A stretch of 35,413 bases of DNA. Source: a virus. Shown here piece after piece: positions 15,786 to 24,332 of this stretch. The stretch covers positions 1 through 35,413 of the IMG/VR virus record IMGVR_UViG_3300045993_000598. One strand, written 5' to 3'. Position 1 is the stretch's first letter, and each line of letters opens with the position of its first letter. The position numbers were made by a program, and so were the translations under genes. Below the pieces are notes generated by a model. That model made no database searches. It was not told where the DNA came from and saw nothing but the letters and a program-made list of their open reading frames with translations.

Positions 15786-18335
15786 GTGAGCGTATCAAAT
15801 GGACAGGCAGCTAATGCGACAACATTTAACAATGCATTTGCATCAAAGATTTCAGATAACACAATGCTTGGAGCACAGCTTTTAGAGGGCATGTTAAAGC
15901 TTGGCAGTAGCTCAGAGTCGTCTGCAACTGGCACTGGCGCAACTGTTACCAACAATAGTAAGGCAGCAATTATTCTAACAAATGGATCGCTTGTTAGTGT
16001 GAACGCAATTAGTTCACCAGTAGACGAGCAGGTTATTGTTTTGCTTAATGAGACTGGTGTCCAGATTGATATAAATAACGATACTGGTGCGACCGCAGCG
16101 GAGCGCATTTACACTGGCACAAATGCTGTCATGACGATAAAAAATCATGCGGCTATAATTCTATATTATGATGCTGCATCTGCAAGATGGCACGTTATCG
16201 GTGGAGCTGGAGGCGGTGGAGCACTTGCAAATAATACTTTTTATTACGGCAGAAACTCAACCAACACAGCTGATGTTGGGTTATTCAAGTTGTCAGCAAA
16301 TGATGAGCTTGAGATATATCGAAATGATGGAACGCTTGCGGTAAATATTAATCAAAATCTTCTGAAAGATGTGTCAGCAGTTGATGCGATCGACTGGAGT
16401 GCTAGAGAACTTTACAGCACAACAGGATCAACGCAATTTACATGGGGCACGACTGGTAATGTTGACGTTGTTGGAAATAAAATAACTTCTGTGGGCACTC
16501 CAACTGCCAGCACTGATGCTGCGACAAAGGGATATGTTGATGCAAATGGCGGAGGTGGAATTAATTATATACTAAACAAAAATGCTGAAGCTGATACATC
16601 TGGTTGGTTAACTTATGCTGATACAGCTGGAAGTTTGCCAGTTGATGGGACTGGTGGATCACCAACACTTATATTTACCAGGACTACATCTAGCCCACTT
16701 CGTGGCGGTGGTAGTTTTATAATAACAAAGGATGCAGCAAATCGCCAAGGCGAAGGCGCAAGTTATGACTTCGTTATCGATAGCGCAGATAAAGCCAAGG
16801 TCCTTCAGATCAATTTTGATTATGCGATTGATTCGGGTGCTTATGCCGACGGCGATCTTACTTGTTACATCTATGACGTTACTAATGCGCAAGTAATTCA
16901 ACCGGCTGGGTTTAGTATTCAAAATGCTTTAGTCAACATGAAGCAATCTTGCACATTTCAAACAGCTTCAAACTCAACAAGCTATCGGTTGTTACTGCAT
17001 TGTGCATCTACAAGTGCTGTTGCTTATTCAGTTAAAGTTGATAACTTAATACTTGGTCCACAGACTCTTAATACGGCGTCACCTGTTGTAGCGCTTCGAG
17101 CTAAGTCAACTACAGCAACAGCAGTTAGCAGCACAACTTTTGCAACAATGGTTTTTGATACTTTAGCCTTTTCTAAAGGGTTAAGCCTAAATACTACAAC
17201 TGGTATTGTGACTATTGAAGAGTCCGGTGTTTATCAAATTGAAGCAGATTTACAGATGTCTCCAGGTATCCTAGTCCCTGGGGCACTTTTATCAACTTGG
17301 GTTATGGTAAATGGCGTATCTGGCTATGCCTCAATTTCTAGAAATCAAATGACAGTATCTATTAATGACTACTTCCAGACTAACGGAAGTGTTCTTGTCG
17401 AGTTAAATTCTGGTGACCAGGTAGCGGTACAAGTGTATCACAATATTGGTTCTGGGTGGGCTGTATCTGGAGACCCATCTTGGAATAAAATAAATATTCA
17501 AAAACTCGGCGGCGCAAGCGTAGGAGCAAGCGGTGCGGTTGTGGCAGCGAGCTACAACATTAGCGTAGCTGTAGCATCGTCACTAACTCAGCCAATTGAT
17601 TTTTCGACTAAAAACTATGACCTGACAAGCTCGGTGACTACTGGGTCAGGTTGGAAATTTGTTGCTAGTACTCCTGGGGTTTACATAATTGACTCTAACC
17701 TAGCTCCGGCTACAAGCTCATGCGCTGTTATTCTTTACAAGAATGGATCAGCAACAAATCAGCTTAGTGATGTCTCGTCAACCGCACTAACTGCAAATAA
17801 TTTTTCTATTTACCTGCTTGCTGGAGAATACATTGATTTGAGATTCAACGTGTCTCAAAACACAAGTGGCTCTACAAATCAATTCATATCAGTCTATAGA
17901 CTCTCCGGCCCTTCGGTAATTGCTGCCAGTGAGAGTATCTCAGCAAACTATAGTTACACCGGAGTTCTTACTATAACTACAACTCCACAAGCTCTACCCT
18001 TTGATTTGAAAGAGTATGATTCGCATGGAGCATATAACCCAACTACTGGAGTTTTTACATCGCCCATTGCGTGTAAACTAAATGTGTCAGTTGGTTTGTT
18101 ACCAGGTAATACAGGCGGTCTTATGGTTTACCTAATGAAGGGGGCTTCTTATTACAAAAGAATTATCGAAAGCCCGACAGGTGTAACAGTTGGATTTTGT
18201 TCTGGCTCGACTGATATTCAATTACTAGCAGGTGAAACCATGCAAATAGTTGTATCGGCCATATCGGGTACAATGGCTTTAGGTAATGGCTCAGACTATG
18301 CGTGGCTATCAATTCACAAGGTCGGTAACTACTAA
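15786..18335 (+). CDS. Tail fibre / receptor-binding protein with three C1q-like modules
   Basis: 849 residues from a GTG start. Residues ~235-260 hold the common tail-fibre motif ASTDAATKGYVDANGGGG. Residues ~265-430 look like a carbohydrate-binding jelly roll (NYILNKNAEADTSGWLTYAD, then GGSFIITKDAA). Then come three successive C1q/TNF-like modules at about 433-575, 588-710 and 720-849, each with the G-x-Y (or equivalent) strand near its middle and ending in (I/V)xK/RL-S/G-like strands such as INIQKLGG, ISVYRLSG and LSIHKVGN. C1q-like tips commonly trimerise and bind receptors. Start lacks a strong ribosome-binding site; coupling to the preceding gene is likely. Confidence 0.75.
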   Translation: MSVSNGQAANATTFNNAFASKISDNTMLGAQLLEGMLKLGSSSESSATGTGATVTNNSKAAIILTNGSLVSVNAISSPVDEQVIVLLNETGVQIDINNDTGATAAERIYTGTNAVMTIKNHAAIILYYDAASARWHVIGGAGGGGALANNTFYYGRNSTNTADVGLFKLSANDELEIYRNDGTLAVNINQNLLKDVSAVDAIDWSARELYSTTGSTQFTWGTTGNVDVVGNKITSVGTPTASTDAATKGYVDANGGGGINYILNKNAEADTSGWLTYADTAGSLPVDGTGGSPTLIFTRTTSSPLRGGGSFIITKDAANRQGEGASYDFVIDSADKAKVLQINFDYAIDSGAYADGDLTCYIYDVTNAQVIQPAGFSIQNALVNMKQSCTFQTASNSTSYRLLLHCASTSAVAYSVKVDNLILGPQTLNTASPVVALRAKSTTATAVSSTTFATMVFDTLAFSKGLSLNTTTGIVTIEESGVYQIEADLQMSPGILVPGALLSTWVMVNGVSGYASISRNQMTVSINDYFQTNGSVLVELNSGDQVAVQVYHNIGSGWAVSGDPSWNKINIQKLGGASVGASGAVVAASYNISVAVASSLTQPIDFSTKNYDLTSSVTTGSGWKFVASTPGVYIIDSNLAPATSSCAVILYKNGSATNQLSDVSSTALTANNFSIYLLAGEYIDLRFNVSQNTSGSTNQFISVYRLSGPSVIAASESISANYSYTGVLTITTTPQALPFDLKEYDSHGAYNPTTGVFTSPIACKLNVSVGLLPGNTGGLMVYLMKGASYYKRIIESPTGVTVGFCSGSTDIQLLAGETMQIVVSAISGTMALGNGSDYAWLSIHKVGNY

Positions 18336-18709
18336 TGCAAATGCTCGAGACTCTCATAGGACCAATGATCTCATCACTCGGACTGCTCTGGACGGTTTAT
18401 ACTTTCTTCATAAAAAAGAATGAGGAGCGAGCACAGAAAGAGCGAGAGACTCTTATGGATAAAGTTAAAGACCTTAGCAATAAAACCACAGATGAGAACC
18501 GAGCACTTCGAGAACAGTTCGGGGCAATGCAAAAAGAGATCGAGAAGGTTAAAACAATGGCTTACAAAGCAACGTCTAGTATCGATGCTCAAAGTCAGCT
18601 ACTAATTTCTCAAGCGAATCTTTTCGATACCAAGCTAACGCTCATACAAAAGCAATTAGATCGACAAGAAACAAGATTAGAAAGTTACGGTTCAATCAAA
18701 GTTAAATAA
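18335..18709 (+). CDS. Membrane-anchored coiled-coil protein, lysis cassette
   Basis: 124 residues; start overlaps the fibre stop as TAATG. One membrane segment near the N-terminus (LIGPMISSLGLLWTVYTFFI, residues ~7-26) is followed by KKNEERAQKERET and a long charged coiled coil to the end. This resembles XhlA-like or other membrane accessory proteins in lysis modules, or a membrane-tethered tail factor. It directly precedes a small membrane protein and the endolysin, so a role in lysis control is the best guess. Two overlapping frames on other strands are shadows. Confidence 0.6.
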   Translation: MQMLETLIGPMISSLGLLWTVYTFFIKKNEERAQKERETLMDKVKDLSNKTTDENRALREQFGAMQKEIEKVKTMAYKATSSIDAQSQLLISQANLFDTKLTLIQKQLDRQETRLESYGSIKVK

Positions 18710-18723
18710 CCAAGGGGGATAAA

Positions 18724-18885
18724 ATGGAATTTATCATCGCGAACAAGGAAGTAATCTTAGCAGTCGCTGCGTTTATCGTGAGCGAAGTTATGGGCGCAAA
18801 TCCTAACTGGAAATATAATGGAATCCTTGATGCTATTCTTGGCTTGATTAAAAAGAATCAGGTAAAAGATGAAGCATCTAAATAA
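18724..18885 (+). CDS. Small holin-like membrane protein
   Basis: 53 residues, MEFIIANKEVILAVAAFIVS at the start, with an AAGGGGG ribosome-binding site (18712-18718). One hydrophobic segment (VILAVAAFIVSEVMG) is followed by NPNWKYNGILDAILGLIKKN, an arrangement found in tiny proteins next to phage endolysins, where an NWxxN/ANSxxQ-like helix follows one transmembrane helix. Likely a holin or a holin partner that permits endolysin release. Its 3' end overlaps the endolysin gene by 17 bases. It is short but has a very good ribosome-binding site and context. Confidence 0.7.
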   Translation: MEFIIANKEVILAVAAFIVSEVMGANPNWKYNGILDAILGLIKKNQVKDEASK

Positions 18886-19312
18886 TAAAAAATGTCCTGC
18901 GTGCGCAGAGATATTTGATAAATTTCCAAATTTTAACCAGCAATTGCGTGGTTGGTTTATTTCTCTACAGGCCAAATACCCAGAGTCTCATATATCTTGC
19001 GCTGGGCGTGGAGTTATAGACCAAGAAAGTAAAGTCAATGGCGGTAGATCGCGTGCGCACTATGGATTTAGTGCTCACAATTACAACTGTGCGATTGATT
19101 TGTTTGTGCAGCTTCCTGGTAAAGATATTTATGACTCTGCTTGGTTTAAAAATGTGCTTGCTCCAGAAATTCCATATTTTCTAGAGTGGTATGGGGCTCA
19201 TGGATCTAGTTATTATGAGCTTCCGCACGTTCAAATCAGAGAGTGGCGTGGCCTTAAAGTCACAGGAGCGGCATCATTAGTTGAGCCGATACCAGATGCA
19301 AAGATTGTTTGA
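18869..19312 (+). CDS. Endolysin, M15 (VanY/L-alanyl-D-glutamate) zinc peptidase
   Basis: 147 residues. It should cleave peptide crosslinks of peptidoglycan. Motif SAHNYNCAIDLF (residues 68-79) matches the M15 SxHxxGxAxD pattern, with His70 and Asp77 as zinc ligands but Asn in place of the usual Gly. LPHVQI (His120) gives the third ligand, and Glu106 in FLEWYG is a plausible catalytic base. It has no signal peptide, so it needs a holin. The N-terminal KKCPACAEIF has a lone CxxC. Start overlaps the holin-like gene. The protein is close to the family's usual single-domain size. Confidence 0.85.
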   Translation: MKHLNNKKCPACAEIFDKFPNFNQQLRGWFISLQAKYPESHISCAGRGVIDQESKVNGGRSRAHYGFSAHNYNCAIDLFVQLPGKDIYDSAWFKNVLAPEIPYFLEWYGAHGSSYYELPHVQIREWRGLKVTGAASLVEPIPDAKIV

Positions 19313-19541
19313 TATAATTCTATTATGTTTGCTTGTGCTTATCCCTGGCTGCCTGATTTACATTTATACGATTATGCAAAAGAAAATAATCAATGCAGAA
19401 AAGGATGCGGCTAGTGCTAAAATTAGGACAATCGAATTCGAGTCAGAAGCTAAAATTAAAACTATGTCTAGCAATGACCTTGCTCGCACTGCAAATTCTC
19501 TTTACGCAAATGGCAAGAGCGCAGAACGTAAGCGTAGTTAA
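19296..19541 (+). CDS. Rz-like inner-membrane spanin candidate
   Basis: 81 residues from ATG 19296 (an in-frame TTG at 19281 would add five). One N-terminal membrane helix (FDIILLCLLVLIPGCLIYIY) is followed by a charged coiled coil (KKIINAEKDAASAKIRTIEF). Position after the endolysin and the nested overlap with the next frame are classic for Rz/Rz1 pairs, which fuse inner and outer membranes at lysis in Gram-negative hosts. The start overlaps the endolysin end by 17 bases. No strong ribosome-binding site is seen. Confidence 0.6.
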   Translation: MQRLFDIILLCLLVLIPGCLIYIYTIMQKKIINAEKDAASAKIRTIEFESEAKIKTMSSNDLARTANSLYANGKSAERKRS

Positions 19542-19764
19542 TCAAGGCGAGCGCGCATCATTTGGTGGGTTTATTGTTAAAGATGAATACTTCAGAAAAA
19601 TGATGGTGGATATTGACCAGAAAAATCAATTCAAGTCTGAGCTTCAGTCTTGCCTTGAAAAGCCGCCACAAATTATCGACAATGGCAGACCAATCCAGTG
19701 GTATTCTTACGGGGCTCTCACTGGTCTTGTAGTCGGAGCATTAGTTGGCTACCATTTGAGGTAG
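19393..19764 (+). CDS. Exported protein overlapping the Rz-like gene (second spanin/lysis component?)
   Basis: Up to 123 residues; ATG 19393 overlaps the Rz-like frame, and ATG 19474 would give 97 residues beginning MTLLALQILFTQMARA. A signal-peptide-like hydrophobic run ends in ARA-QN, then NVSVVNQGERASFGGFIVKD. The C-terminus has a second hydrophobic helix (YGALTGLVVGALVGYHLR). No lipobox cysteine is placed correctly, so it is not a standard Rz1 lipoprotein. Two membrane contacts suggest a unimolecular-spanin-like or tethered periplasmic protein. 'Gx(A/S)xFxGxL/I' proteins are common in phage lysis modules of Gram-negative hosts, but their action is not established. Confidence 0.55.
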   Translation: MQKRMRLVLKLGQSNSSQKLKLKLCLAMTLLALQILFTQMARAQNVSVVNQGERASFGGFIVKDEYFRKMMVDIDQKNQFKSELQSCLEKPPQIIDNGRPIQWYSYGALTGLVVGALVGYHLR

Positions 19765-19818
19765 CTAAGGATGGGCTTTCTGGCTCAAGGATGAGCTACT
19801 TAATTTTTGAGGTTAAAT

Positions 19819-22059
19819 ATGGCTTTTGAAGTAACTGATAATGCTAAATATGCGACCACAAAAGGTAGTATCGAGCCACAAATTGTACTTGAGATCGATG
19901 GATATCCAAAGATCTATGGCTCAAGTGACATCTTAAAGCTCGTTCGAATAGGTGATGTTGATCTTTATATCGATGGAACTTGGACAATCGGCGGGTCTAA
20001 TCCGATTGAAAACCAAAGATCACTCATGTCTTTCGGATCTGGCGGAGCATCAAGCACCAGCACAAAGATAACTCAGCAATTAAATACAGATACAGGTGAG
20101 TCAAGTGGTATCAGTTCAATGCAAATTGTGTTGGTTGATAAAGATCTTGAGATCTCAAAGCTTATCACTCCAGGACTTGTGCTGTCTGATATGCTTGCGC
20201 GCAGGTGCAGAATCTGGCTTGGCTTTGTTGGAACCAATTATAAAGATGATTTCATCACCATTCACCGTGGTATCATTGATGATATTACAGCCGATGCTGG
20301 CAGTGTTACATTTAATATCTCGCATCCAGACCAGAAAAAACGCCAAGAGCTATTCACGCCAGAGCAGACTACTTTAAGTGGAGCTATCACAAGTTCTGCC
20401 ACTTCAATTGTGCTCACGAGTGCGGTGAATTTCCTGTCAACTATCGCTGGCCCAAGTGGTGCGATAGATACTGATCTTGAGACTCTAGTGCAGATTGATG
20501 ATGAGATAATTAAATACACTGGTATTTCAACCAATACTCTCACTGGTTGCACTAGGGGATATAATGCGACAGCAGCAGTAGCTCACTCAAGTGGAGTGAA
20601 TGTTGATCAGCGATTTATGCTTGCTGGAAATGCTGTAAAGATGGCTGAGAAAATAATGCTCTCAGGATGGAATGGCCCATGTATCGAGAACATTTCTACA
20701 CCTAAATTTGTACAAGTAGACAGCTTAACAAATGTTGCAAATTCTATTTTTATTGAGACCACATCAACCAATCGAGACTATGGTTTAATCATTGGTGATT
20801 ATGTGAGTGTGGCAGGTGCCACGAATGGTGCAAATAATTTTACCAATAGACGAGTGACATCTATCGAGGTCTCGTCTGAAGGAAGTTATGTAGTAGTGGA
20901 TGGTGCTGCACTTGTTGTCGAGAGTGACTCGGCAGCATTAATGTCGATCAGATCACAGTTTGATGTGTGGCCAGTTGGACTTGGCATGGCTACTGATGAA
21001 GTGGATGTGCTTGAGCACGAGCGGATTTATCGCACATTTCTTTCTAGCTTCTCTTATCGATTTTTAATTAAGGACTCGATCACTGGAAAAGAATTTATCG
21101 AGAAGCAGCTGTTTAGACCGGCATCGATGTTTACTATACCAAAGAATGCGCAGAGCTCAGTCGGCTACCATATAGGCCCTATCCCAAGCTCAAAGATAAA
21201 GACACTATCGGCTGATAATATAACCAATGCGAAAGACCTTCGCGTGCGCAGGGGCATAGGTAAGAATTTCTATAACACTGTTGTTTATAAATTTGATGCG
21301 ACAATTGCTGATGTCTATAAGGGTGGAGTAGTCTACACATCAGCGACAAGCCGAGATCGAATTGATGTTGGCACAAGACCGCTAGTGATTGAATCAAATG
21401 GGATGCGCTCTGATTTATTTGCGCAAAGTATTTCCTTGAATGCTTCACGCCGTAGGCTTAACAGATATAAATATGGTGCTGAATACATTGATGGTCTTAA
21501 GATCAAGTTTGCAGATGGATACTCTATTGATGTCGGTGACATTCTTCTTGCTGATTTCACTGGACTGAATGTTGTTAATACAACAGACGGCAATCGCTCG
21601 CCAGCTCTTAAGTTCTATGAAGTACAGAATAAATCTCTCGACATAAAAACAGGCGAGATTTCAATAAGTCTTACTGATACTAATTTCTCAACCGCTAGTC
21701 GGTATGGTTTAATTAGTCCATCGAGCCGAGTAAAGACTGTGATTTCAACTACTCAAATAGCAATCGAGTCGAGCTATGCATCTGTGTATGGCGAGAACGA
21801 GGGGCAGAAGTGGTCACGATATGCTGGTGAGAATATCCGCATGCGAGATAGTGCTTTCACTAGGAGTGAGCCAAACATAATAAAATCAGTGAGCGGAAAT
21901 GTGGTTACATTTAAAACTCCAATGGCATTATCTATGGCGGTTGGTGATTACTTGGAGCTTGGTGTTTACATAGAGGCATCATTAAAAATAAATTTGCTCT
22001 ATGCCTACATGAGAGATACAGATTTCACAGATGGCAAGACTCAATACAAAATGATTTAA
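19819..22059 (+). CDS. Tail hub/baseplate structural protein
   Basis: About 746 residues from ATG 19819, with GAGG at 19809-19812; a TTG four codons upstream is less likely. The N-terminus (MAFEVTDNAKYATTKGSIEP) and the block DDFITIHRGIIDDITADAGS followed by FNISHPDQKKRQELF resemble tail-hub proteins of siphoviruses that sit below the distal tail protein. A beta insertion around residues 190-270 (VQIDDEIIKYTGISTNTLTG) looks like another small module. Later RFLIKDSITGKEFIEKQLF fits hub-domain folds. It is separated from the rest of the tail genes by the lysis cassette. Specific hub role is inferred. Confidence 0.6.
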   Translation: MAFEVTDNAKYATTKGSIEPQIVLEIDGYPKIYGSSDILKLVRIGDVDLYIDGTWTIGGSNPIENQRSLMSFGSGGASSTSTKITQQLNTDTGESSGISSMQIVLVDKDLEISKLITPGLVLSDMLARRCRIWLGFVGTNYKDDFITIHRGIIDDITADAGSVTFNISHPDQKKRQELFTPEQTTLSGAITSSATSIVLTSAVNFLSTIAGPSGAIDTDLETLVQIDDEIIKYTGISTNTLTGCTRGYNATAAVAHSSGVNVDQRFMLAGNAVKMAEKIMLSGWNGPCIENISTPKFVQVDSLTNVANSIFIETTSTNRDYGLIIGDYVSVAGATNGANNFTNRRVTSIEVSSEGSYVVVDGAALVVESDSAALMSIRSQFDVWPVGLGMATDEVDVLEHERIYRTFLSSFSYRFLIKDSITGKEFIEKQLFRPASMFTIPKNAQSSVGYHIGPIPSSKIKTLSADNITNAKDLRVRRGIGKNFYNTVVYKFDATIADVYKGGVVYTSATSRDRIDVGTRPLVIESNGMRSDLFAQSISLNASRRRLNRYKYGAEYIDGLKIKFADGYSIDVGDILLADFTGLNVVNTTDGNRSPALKFYEVQNKSLDIKTGEISISLTDTNFSTASRYGLISPSSRVKTVISTTQIAIESSYASVYGENEGQKWSRYAGENIRMRDSAFTRSEPNIIKSVSGNVVTFKTPMALSMAVGDYLELGVYIEASLKINLLYAYMRDTDFTDGKTQYKMI

Positions 22060-22068
22060 GGGGATTTT

Positions 22069-22863
22069 ATGGCTGATATTGTAGGCGCTGCACAAAAAAT
22101 AAATGATGTCGAGGTTGCGCAGGATGCACCAATCACAGAAGCATTGATGACAAAGCTAGGTGGTAATATTAATTACCTACTAGATCTTGGCATCCAGGTT
22201 GTGACATTTACTTCGAGCGGCTCATGGACTGCACCAGCTGGGATAAATCACTCAATATTAATTGGTTGCGGTGGTGGCCAAGGTGGGAATATTGATGTAG
22301 GTGGTAGCTGGGTAGGAAACATTTATGGTGGCTGGGGCGCACGTGGATCGATCCAGTATTATCCGATTACACCAGGTGGATCATATTCTGTAGCAATCGG
22401 TGCTGGCGGGGCTGGTGCAAATGGATCTGGTTTTAGTCCCCACGTTGGTTTAACTGGTAGCAATTCAACTATCTCTGGGCCAAGTGGCACTGTTCTTTTT
22501 CCAGCTGGATATGGTGGCCATACGTTTGGAGCTTTTGAGTTTTATAGCTCATCTATTCTTGGAAAAACACAAGGCATTGCTCCCGGAATAGTTCAGATAC
22601 TTGGATCAGGAGTTACTTATGATGGGCCTATTGATGGTGGAGACCAAGGGGCTTATTCTAGCGGATACAATACATCACTTGGTTCAAGAATATACCTTGG
22701 TGGAGGTGCTGGATATTTTGGCGGTGGTGGTTATGCATCTGATGGATCTACTGCTGCTGGCAGTGGTGGAGCTAATACGGGCGCTGGTGGTGGTGCTGGT
22801 CGTGGCACATTCCCTGGTGGTGATGGTGGCTCTGGAAAAATCATTGCAATCTTATTTAAGTAA
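22069..22863 (+). CDS. Glycine-rich tail tip adhesin
   Basis: 264 residues. N-terminal helical linker, then VVTFTSSGSWTAPAGINHSI, a strand pattern ('F.SSG.WT.PAG') common in phage tail proteins. The rest is very glycine-rich (IGCGGGQGGN, GAGGAGANGSG, GGGAGYFGGGGY, GGANTGAGGGAGRG), as in polyglycine-II sandwich adhesins such as the S16 gp38 type. The loops between glycine strands determine receptor choice in those proteins. AAGGGGA lies before the ATG. It is the last rightward gene and is followed by a large hairpin. Adhesin role is inferred from composition and position. Confidence 0.7.
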   Translation: MADIVGAAQKINDVEVAQDAPITEALMTKLGGNINYLLDLGIQVVTFTSSGSWTAPAGINHSILIGCGGGQGGNIDVGGSWVGNIYGGWGARGSIQYYPITPGGSYSVAIGAGGAGANGSGFSPHVGLTGSNSTISGPSGTVLFPAGYGGHTFGAFEFYSSSILGKTQGIAPGIVQILGSGVTYDGPIDGGDQGAYSSGYNTSLGSRIYLGGGAGYFGGGGYASDGSTAAGSGGANTGAGGGAGRGTFPGGDGGSGKIIAILFK

Positions 22864-22892
22864 AGATATTTTTTGATCACATTTCCATTAGT

Positions 22893-22939
22893 CACGGCTG
22901 TTTTATCTGCTGAGTGAGTCGACAGATAACGACAGCCGT
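22893..22939. terminator. Long hairpin between convergent gene blocks
   Basis: CACGGCTG (22893-22900) pairs with CAGCCGTG (22932-22939), and TTATCTG pairs with CAGATAA inside it, leaving a 2/3-base internal bulge and a roughly 13-base loop. It lies between the end of the rightward tail genes and the end of the leftward block. The symmetric position suggests a bidirectional transcription end. No T-run flanks it on either strand, so Rho-independent termination is not shown. Confidence 0.65.
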
Positions 22940-22946
22940 GGCTGCC

Positions 22947-23840
22947 TTATTTCATAAAACTTAATTTAGGATACTTGCTGGCTGGCTTTCGATACTGCTC
23001 TAAATCTAGCTGCTTGAGAGCTTCGATTTTAGCATAATCGATTGAGCCCTTGCGCTCGACTTGAGTGATCCTTAGACCATTTCCGATCACATTTCTCTCG
23101 CCGATAACTTCTTTTATTCTTGCTTCAGATTTTTCGACCGCATCGTTAGCTAAAGCTTGTAGTTCTTTTGCTGATTTATAGGCTGCGACTAGCACTTCGA
23201 ATGATTTACTAGACACATCCTCATAATCTGCATCTGTCATCTCTGGCAGGATTTTATTTTGCAGATCACTCCAGAATTTAGTGACCTTCTCTAACATCAT
23301 TTCCTGATATTTCTTGTCTGGTTTTATTGGAACCATAAAGATCGGCTCTGGAAATGCTTGGTTATAGCTCACAAAATATATCACATCACATCCAGTGATC
23401 ATCAGGGCCCACTGAAGTTGTGGGATATAGTACGGCATAGGCTGGCTATTTTCAATCATCCACGTGTGGTTCTTTTCGCCAGGGCATTTGATCTCAATAA
23501 GTGAGTTTGTAGCCTTGCAAAATCCATCTGATGAGTATCTAGCAAATGGCCATGTGGTGCTCTGGAAGCTGCAAGGGATATACTCGTCACCAATGATCTG
23601 GTTTGTAATGTCTCTCGCCAGTGGCTCAAGCTGGTGGCCACGCTTGATGTTGAAATTATTTGATAGGTCTGGAGTCGGTATTATTCCAAGCCTAATTTGC
23701 GCAAATTGATATGCCGTCTGATATGGATTCTCGCCCATGATCGTAGCTACTTCACTTGCACCAATTCCTTTATTACGTTCTTCGCGCCAGCGATCTGATC
23801 CCTGTGGAAGCTCACTCTCTGATATAATTGTGTAATTCAT
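22947..23840 (-). CDS. YqaJ-type viral exonuclease
   Basis: 297 residues of the YqaJ/lambda-exonuclease (PD-(D/E)xK) family, which degrades one strand from double-stranded ends for single-strand annealing recombination. GIGASE at 25-30, the acidic residue in YSSDGF (D105), EIK (E116, K118) and Gln141 in YIPQLQW match the family's active site order. A C-terminal helical extension (VLVAAYKSAKELQALANDAV) is typical. It lies at the 3' end of the leftward block with ATGA coupling to the gene before it. It likely works with the Sak4-like ATPase and DUF669 protein of the same block. Confidence 0.9.
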   Translation of the reverse strand: MNYTIISESELPQGSDRWREERNKGIGASEVATIMGENPYQTAYQFAQIRLGIIPTPDLSNNFNIKRGHQLEPLARDITNQIIGDEYIPCSFQSTTWPFARYSSDGFCKATNSLIEIKCPGEKNHTWMIENSQPMPYYIPQLQWALMITGCDVIYFVSYNQAFPEPIFMVPIKPDKKYQEMMLEKVTKFWSDLQNKILPEMTDADYEDVSSKSFEVLVAAYKSAKELQALANDAVEKSEARIKEVIGERNVIGNGLRITQVERKGSIDYAKIEALKQLDLEQYRKPASKYPKLSFMK

Positions 23841-24049
23841 ATTGAACCATAGATCGTATTAGCTAGTGCACGGCCTTGCTTCTTTCGGCTATTATCGCAA
23901 TCAGCGCAGAGATCCTTTTCGATTTGCTTCCATGTAAATTCATGACTGCATTTCTTACAAGATCTGGTCCTACACTTTGCGCATATGCCAGATCGTGAAA
24001 TAATATGCCTTCCGCATCCACCTAAGCACCTGCCTGATGAGCCATCCAT
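23837..24049 (-). CDS. Small zinc-ribbon protein
   Basis: 70 residues from the ATG in TAATG at the previous stop (an in-frame ATG six codons upstream is also possible). Cysteine pairs CLGGC, CAKC, CKKC and CADC (residues ~8-50), with a basic tail SRKKQGRALANT, suggest two zinc-binding knuckles and nucleic-acid binding. Placed directly before the exonuclease with a 4-base overlap (ATGA). Possibly a recombination or transcription accessory factor; family not recognised. Confidence 0.65.
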   Translation of the reverse strand: MDGSSGRCLGGCGRHIISRSGICAKCRTRSCKKCSHEFTWKQIEKDLCADCDNSRKKQGRALANTIYGSI

Positions 24050-24240
24050 TATTCTGAAATTTCCCATTTCCTGCCCTCTAGTTCTAGTTTGTTTATCGTA
24101 TCTGTGAGTATTTTTATTTCTTGCTCTTGTTTATTTATAACTTCTAGTGCTGTGTATTTATCTCTGCGTGTGGTTGCTAGCTCTTTTGCTAGGTCATCTA
24201 TTTTAATTTTCATGTAAGCATTATCTAGAATTAAACTCAT
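24049..24240 (-). CDS. Small coiled-coil protein, unknown
   Basis: 63 residues, MSLILDNAYMKIKIDDLAKE at the start, then a charged helix with heptad spacing (EVINKQEQEIKILTDTINKL). No membrane or metal motif. It is coupled on both sides: its ATG overlaps the stop of a tiny membrane protein gene (ATGA) and its TAA overlaps the next start (TAATG). An internal ATG at 24213 is an alternative start. Function unknown. Confidence 0.6.
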   Translation of the reverse strand: MSLILDNAYMKIKIDDLAKELATTRRDKYTALEVINKQEQEIKILTDTINKLELEGRKWEISE

Positions 24241-24332
24241 TTACTTCCACCAGCTCCTATGAAAACAAATATTATCATTACAACAGCGATTGCAATTAAA
24301 GCATAAAGCATAAGCATTGTTTGTGGGCTCAT
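24237..24332 (-). CDS. 31-residue single-pass membrane protein
   Basis: Encodes MSPQTMLMLYALIAIAVVMI then IFVFIGAGGSK. Almost the whole protein is one hydrophobic helix. Both ends are coupled by ATGA overlaps: the start with the stop of the HNH gene, and the stop with the start of the coiled-coil gene. A GAAGGGC sequence ahead of the start could serve as ribosome-binding site. Too short for family assignment; may be a superinfection-exclusion or host-membrane factor, but that is a guess. Confidence 0.6.
   Translation of the reverse strand: MSPQTMLMLYALIAIAVVMIIFVFIGAGGSK

Noticed and set aside
19761-19799. GTAGCT...AGCTAC inverted repeat before the tail hub gene
   Set aside because: Six-base stem with a 27-base loop; too weak to call a terminator despite the following T-run.
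22601-22876. 91-codon frame over the glycine-rich gene
   Set aside because: Leu/Val-rich frame shift of glycine codons; no start signals; shadow.
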